Shown one piece after another: positions 61,616 through 64,000 of a DNA stretch of 64,000 nt. Each line of letters begins with the position of its first letter. The first letter of the stretch is position 1. The position numbers were made by a program, and so were the translations under genes. This stretch comes from an uncultured Pelagibacteraceae bacterium (GTDB lineage Bacteria > Pseudomonadota > Alphaproteobacteria > Pelagibacterales > Pelagibacteraceae): positions 1 through 64,000 of the forward strand of contig CABZZR010000003.1 of the NCBI GenBank assembly GCA_902530215.1. The letters run 5' to 3'. The notes beneath the pieces were generated by a model, which ran no database searches, had not been told where the DNA came from, and saw only the letters and a program-made list of their open reading frames with translations.

Positions 61616-62602
61616 ATGAAAAGGTTAATTTCAGTAGCACCAATGATGGATTGCACTGATAGGCATGACAGATATTTTTTAAGACTTATTAGTAAAAATG
61701 TAATGCTTTATACAGAAATGATTGTTTCTGATGCTATTTTAAAAGGTGATCGAGACCATCTATTAAAATTCAATCCTTTTGAAAAACCTTTAGGTTTGCA
61801 AGTAGGGGGTTCTTCTCCAAAAGATTTAGCAGAAGTTGTTAAAATTGCCGAAGGATACGGTTATGATGAAATTAATCTTAATCTTGGCTGTCCTAGCAGA
61901 AAAGTTCAAAAAAATAAATTTGGCGCATGTTTAATGCAGCACCCTGATTTAGTCTCTGAATGTGTATATCAAATGAATAAAAACACTAGATTACCTATTT
62001 CAATAAAGACGAGAATAGGAATTAATCAAACAGAGGATTTTGAAGTTTTAAATAATTTCATAAATAAAATAAAAAGCGCAGGTTCAAAAATTTTCATAAT
62101 TCACGCAAGAAGAGCTATCTTAGATAAATTAACTCCAAAAGAAAATTTAAACATACCGCCACTAAACTATGATTTCGTATATAAAATTAAAAATTTATAC
62201 GAAAAAGATACTGTTATTTTAAATGGAGGTATTTCGAAAGTCGAAGAAATTAATAAACATTTAGAAAAAGTAGATGGTATAATGATAGGTCGTGCTGTAT
62301 ATCATTCGCCATATTTCTTGGCAGAAATAGAGAAAGAAATATTTAAAAATAAAGATGTTTTAACTAGACCTGAAATTATTCAAAACATGATTCCTTATAT
62401 ACGTGATGAGATACAAAAAGGAACTAGATTAAATAAAATTATGCGTCATACGCTTGGACTTTTTCATGGAGAAAGAGGATCGTCAAATTGGAAAAGATAT
62501 TTAACAGAAAATATGTGTGTCAAAAATGCTGATGTCCAGAAAATCGATCATATTATGGATAAAATAAAAAGTAATTATACCACAACATCTATAGGCAGAT
62601 AG
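61616..62602 (+). CDS. dusA: tRNA-dihydrouridine(20/20a) synthase
   Basis: FMN-dependent enzyme that reduces uridine in the tRNA D loop, 328 residues. It opens ISVAPMMDCTDRHDRYFLRLISKNVMLYTEMI, with the DusA-typical MMDCTDRH-RYF. The catalytic cysteine lies in NLGCPSRKVQKNKFGACLM, followed by ISIKTRIGI, FIIHARRAI and ILNGGIS, and GIMIGRAVYHSPYFL. Length is standard. It ends one base before the TauE-like start. Confidence 0.94.
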   Translation: MKRLISVAPMMDCTDRHDRYFLRLISKNVMLYTEMIVSDAILKGDRDHLLKFNPFEKPLGLQVGGSSPKDLAEVVKIAEGYGYDEINLNLGCPSRKVQKNKFGACLMQHPDLVSECVYQMNKNTRLPISIKTRIGINQTEDFEVLNNFINKIKSAGSKIFIIHARRAILDKLTPKENLNIPPLNYDFVYKIKNLYEKDTVILNGGISKVEEINKHLEKVDGIMIGRAVYHSPYFLAEIEKEIFKNKDVLTRPEIIQNMIPYIRDEIQKGTRLNKIMRHTLGLFHGERGSSNWKRYLTENMCVKNADVQKIDHIMDKIKSNYTTTSIGR

Positions 62603-62603
62603 G

Positions 62604-63437
62604 TTGCTAGACTTATTAGCTCAAAATCAAATATTTTTTTTTGTTATGGTTATGGCCCTTGCAGCTGTAGCCGTTGGTTTTATAGCGGGACTATTTGGCA
62701 TTGGAGGAGGTTTAATTACCGTACCAGTTCTTTTTTATATTTTTAATAAATTAGGATTGGATAGGTCATATATTATGCACCTAGCAGTAGGTACTTCTTT
62801 CGCAATAATTATTCCTACTTCATTCATGTCAACTCTTACGCATATGAAATTTAAGTCTGTTGATTTTAATATTGTAAAAACTTTTGGTTTATTTGTTATA
62901 TCAGGGGTAATTCTTGGGACAATATTTGCGACAGGATTAAAAACTAAAAATTTAATTTTATTTTTTTCAGTTGTTACATTGTTTTTTGCATCTTATTTTT
63001 TATTTTCAAAAGAAAAAAAAACAAAAACAAAAGTAAAAATGAATTTAACTATTAAAGCATTATGTGGTTTTACTTCAGGTTTTTTATCAGCACCAATGGG
63101 TATAGGTGGAGGTATTATTAATACTCCAATATTGAGAATATTTGGTTACGAAATTAAAAGAGCAATTGGTAGTTCGGCAGCCATTAATTTATTGATTTCA
63201 TTAACTGGCGCCATAGGCTTTGCTATCTCTGGTAGTTATTTGAACATTAATGCGCCTTTTAGTTTTGGATTTATTAATATTCCAGCGTTTCTAATTTTTA
63301 TACCAATCACAACATATATGGCAAGGGTAGGGGCAAAAACCGTTCATTCTTTTAATAAACAAATAATTGGTAAACTGTTCGGCTTATTTTTAATTATCAT
63401 TTCAAGCCGACTATTTTTTGAATATTTACAGTTTTAA
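62604..63437 (+). CDS. TauE/SafE family sulfite/anion exporter
   Basis: Membrane protein of 277 residues with eight or so helices. The duplicated family motif appears as VGFIAGLFGIGGGLITVP in the first half and CGFTSGFLSAPMGIGGGIINTP in the second. Known members export sulfite, sulfoacetate or related organosulfur compounds. The TTG at 62604 follows the dusA stop by one base, with an AGG just before it. An ATG at 62646 would remove 14 residues and still keep the first helix, so the start is uncertain. Substrate is unknown. Confidence 0.88.
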   Translation: MLDLLAQNQIFFFVMVMALAAVAVGFIAGLFGIGGGLITVPVLFYIFNKLGLDRSYIMHLAVGTSFAIIIPTSFMSTLTHMKFKSVDFNIVKTFGLFVISGVILGTIFATGLKTKNLILFFSVVTLFFASYFLFSKEKKTKTKVKMNLTIKALCGFTSGFLSAPMGIGGGIINTPILRIFGYEIKRAIGSSAAINLLISLTGAIGFAISGSYLNINAPFSFGFINIPAFLIFIPITTYMARVGAKTVHSFNKQIIGKLFGLFLIIISSRLFFEYLQF

Positions 63438-63467
63438 TATATATTAACTTAAGACTTATTTGTATAA

Positions 63468-64000
63468 ATGGAAAATAATTTTTTAACTGACTGCTGTTTT
63501 TTAGTAGCTTCAAGCGCAAAAAAATCATACCAAAAACTTTCTGAAACATATTCAGCTATTGAGCCACCTACTTGGGCTTTATTACTAGCAGAATCGTGTC
63601 GCTCAGTTGGTTATAAAGTTAAAATTGTTGACGCAAATGCTGAAAATTTATCTGATGAAAGTGTTTTAGAAAAAATTAACGAATTTAAACCTAGATTAGT
63701 TTGTGTAGTAGTTTATGGACAAAATGTTAATGCAGGTACGGCTAACATGAGAGGTGCTGTAGATATTGCAAATTTTCTCAAGGAAAAAAAAATTGCTTCT
63801 ACAATAAGTTTTATCGGTTCTCACGTGCAAGCATTACCGATTGAAACTTTAAAAAAAGAAAAAAGTATAGACATAGCTTTTACTAACGAGGGAGTTTACG
63901 CCTTAAGAAATCTACTTAAACTTCAAGATTTTTCTCCGCAAAATCTTAAAAATATAAAGGGTATTGCATACAAAGAAAAAAATGAAATTAAAATGAATCT
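63468..64000 (+). CDS. Cobalamin-binding domain of a B12-dependent radical SAM-type protein (3' end outside window)
   Basis: The first 177 codons of a gene that runs off the window. PPTWALLLAESCRSVGYKVKIVDANAENLSDESVLEKI is the usual opening of cobalamin-binding radical SAM enzymes, followed by PRLVCVVVYGQNVNAGTANMRGAVDIANFLK and ISFIGSHVQALPIETLKK, with VFTNEGVYAL-type IAFTNEGVYALRNLL. The radical SAM domain would be expected after the end of the window. Members modify hopanoids, bacteriochlorophyll, phosphonates or glycans; the role cannot be judged. The start ATG follows TauE by 30 bases. Confidence 0.78.
   Translation, partial: MENNFLTDCCFLVASSAKKSYQKLSETYSAIEPPTWALLLAESCRSVGYKVKIVDANAENLSDESVLEKINEFKPRLVCVVVYGQNVNAGTANMRGAVDIANFLKEKKIASTISFIGSHVQALPIETLKKEKSIDIAFTNEGVYALRNLLKLQDFSPQNLKNIKGIAYKEKNEIKMN

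Noticed and set aside
1-64000. CRISPR arrays, prophage, toxin-antitoxin pairs
   Set aside because: No regularly spaced repeats, cas genes, phage structural genes or recognisable toxin genes were seen. Frequent A and T runs are only base composition.

Overview
The window is a 64 kb piece of a very AT-rich, tightly packed bacterial chromosome, and gene content and order point to the SAR11 clade (Pelagibacterales, Alphaproteobacteria). Evidence: lysine-, asparagine- and isoleucine-rich proteins; almost no intergenic DNA (start and stop codons often overlap, and convergent genes overlap by a few bases); the alphaproteobacterial order dnaE-rpsB-tsf-frr-uppS-cdsA-dxr-bamA-skp-lpxD-fabZ-lpxA-lpxI-lpxB; a GTTC-N7-GTTC SOS box at lexA; fused ispDF; and ntrYX-trkA. 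The assignment rests on reading proteins and synteny; no database was searched.

Layout. 1-16496 (+): end of lolD, dnaE, a structured rpsB leader, translation genes (rpsB, tsf, frr), isoprenoid and phospholipid genes (uppS, cdsA, dxr) and an outer-membrane/lipid A block (bamA, skp, lpxD, fabZ, lpxA, lpxI, lpxB) interrupted by a secreted PQQ-type sugar dehydrogenase. 16479-23933 (-): ppiD, trpE-G-D-C, lexA and gltX. 23991-30409 (+): tpiA, secG, pyrG, kdsA, eno, ftsB-like, lipA, coq10-like. 30402-32509 (-): cinA-type amidase, pgpA, ispDF. 32560-39761 (+): ntrY, an NtrX lacking the sigma-54 contact loop, trkA, trkH, an enoyl-CoA hydratase and a CoA-binding protein.

39774-45010 is an accessory surface-polysaccharide stretch: a family 2 glycosyltransferase, two unknown membrane proteins (one GT-C-like), a tRNA with CAU anticodon, then an SxtJ-like protein, a 49-residue DUF5989-like peptide and a carbamoyltransferase. 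45012-52504 is the most interesting part: apt, mtnP and mtnA (methylthioadenosine salvage), a fused class II aldolase/short-chain dehydrogenase, and a fused SpeD-SpeE (spermidine synthesis, which makes methylthioadenosine). Together they suggest a methylthio-ribulose-phosphate aldolase shunt. A secreted hydrolase in this stretch is bounded by a 101-bp direct repeat of the mtnA 3' end, the scar of an insertion or recombination.

52587-63437 holds an amino-acid ABC importer without an adjacent ATPase gene, a small glycosyltransferase group (DUF6165, GT9, GT4), assorted redox and metabolic enzymes, an MFS transporter, an rpoZ with an acidic tail, dusA and a TauE/SafE permease. The window ends inside a cobalamin-binding radical-SAM-like gene. 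Several genes normally found in these conserved operons (pyrH, rseP, pdhABC-lpd, hfq-hflX) are absent from their usual slots. No non-coding stretch exceeds about 130 bases. No insertion sequence, integrase, phage gene or CRISPR array was seen.
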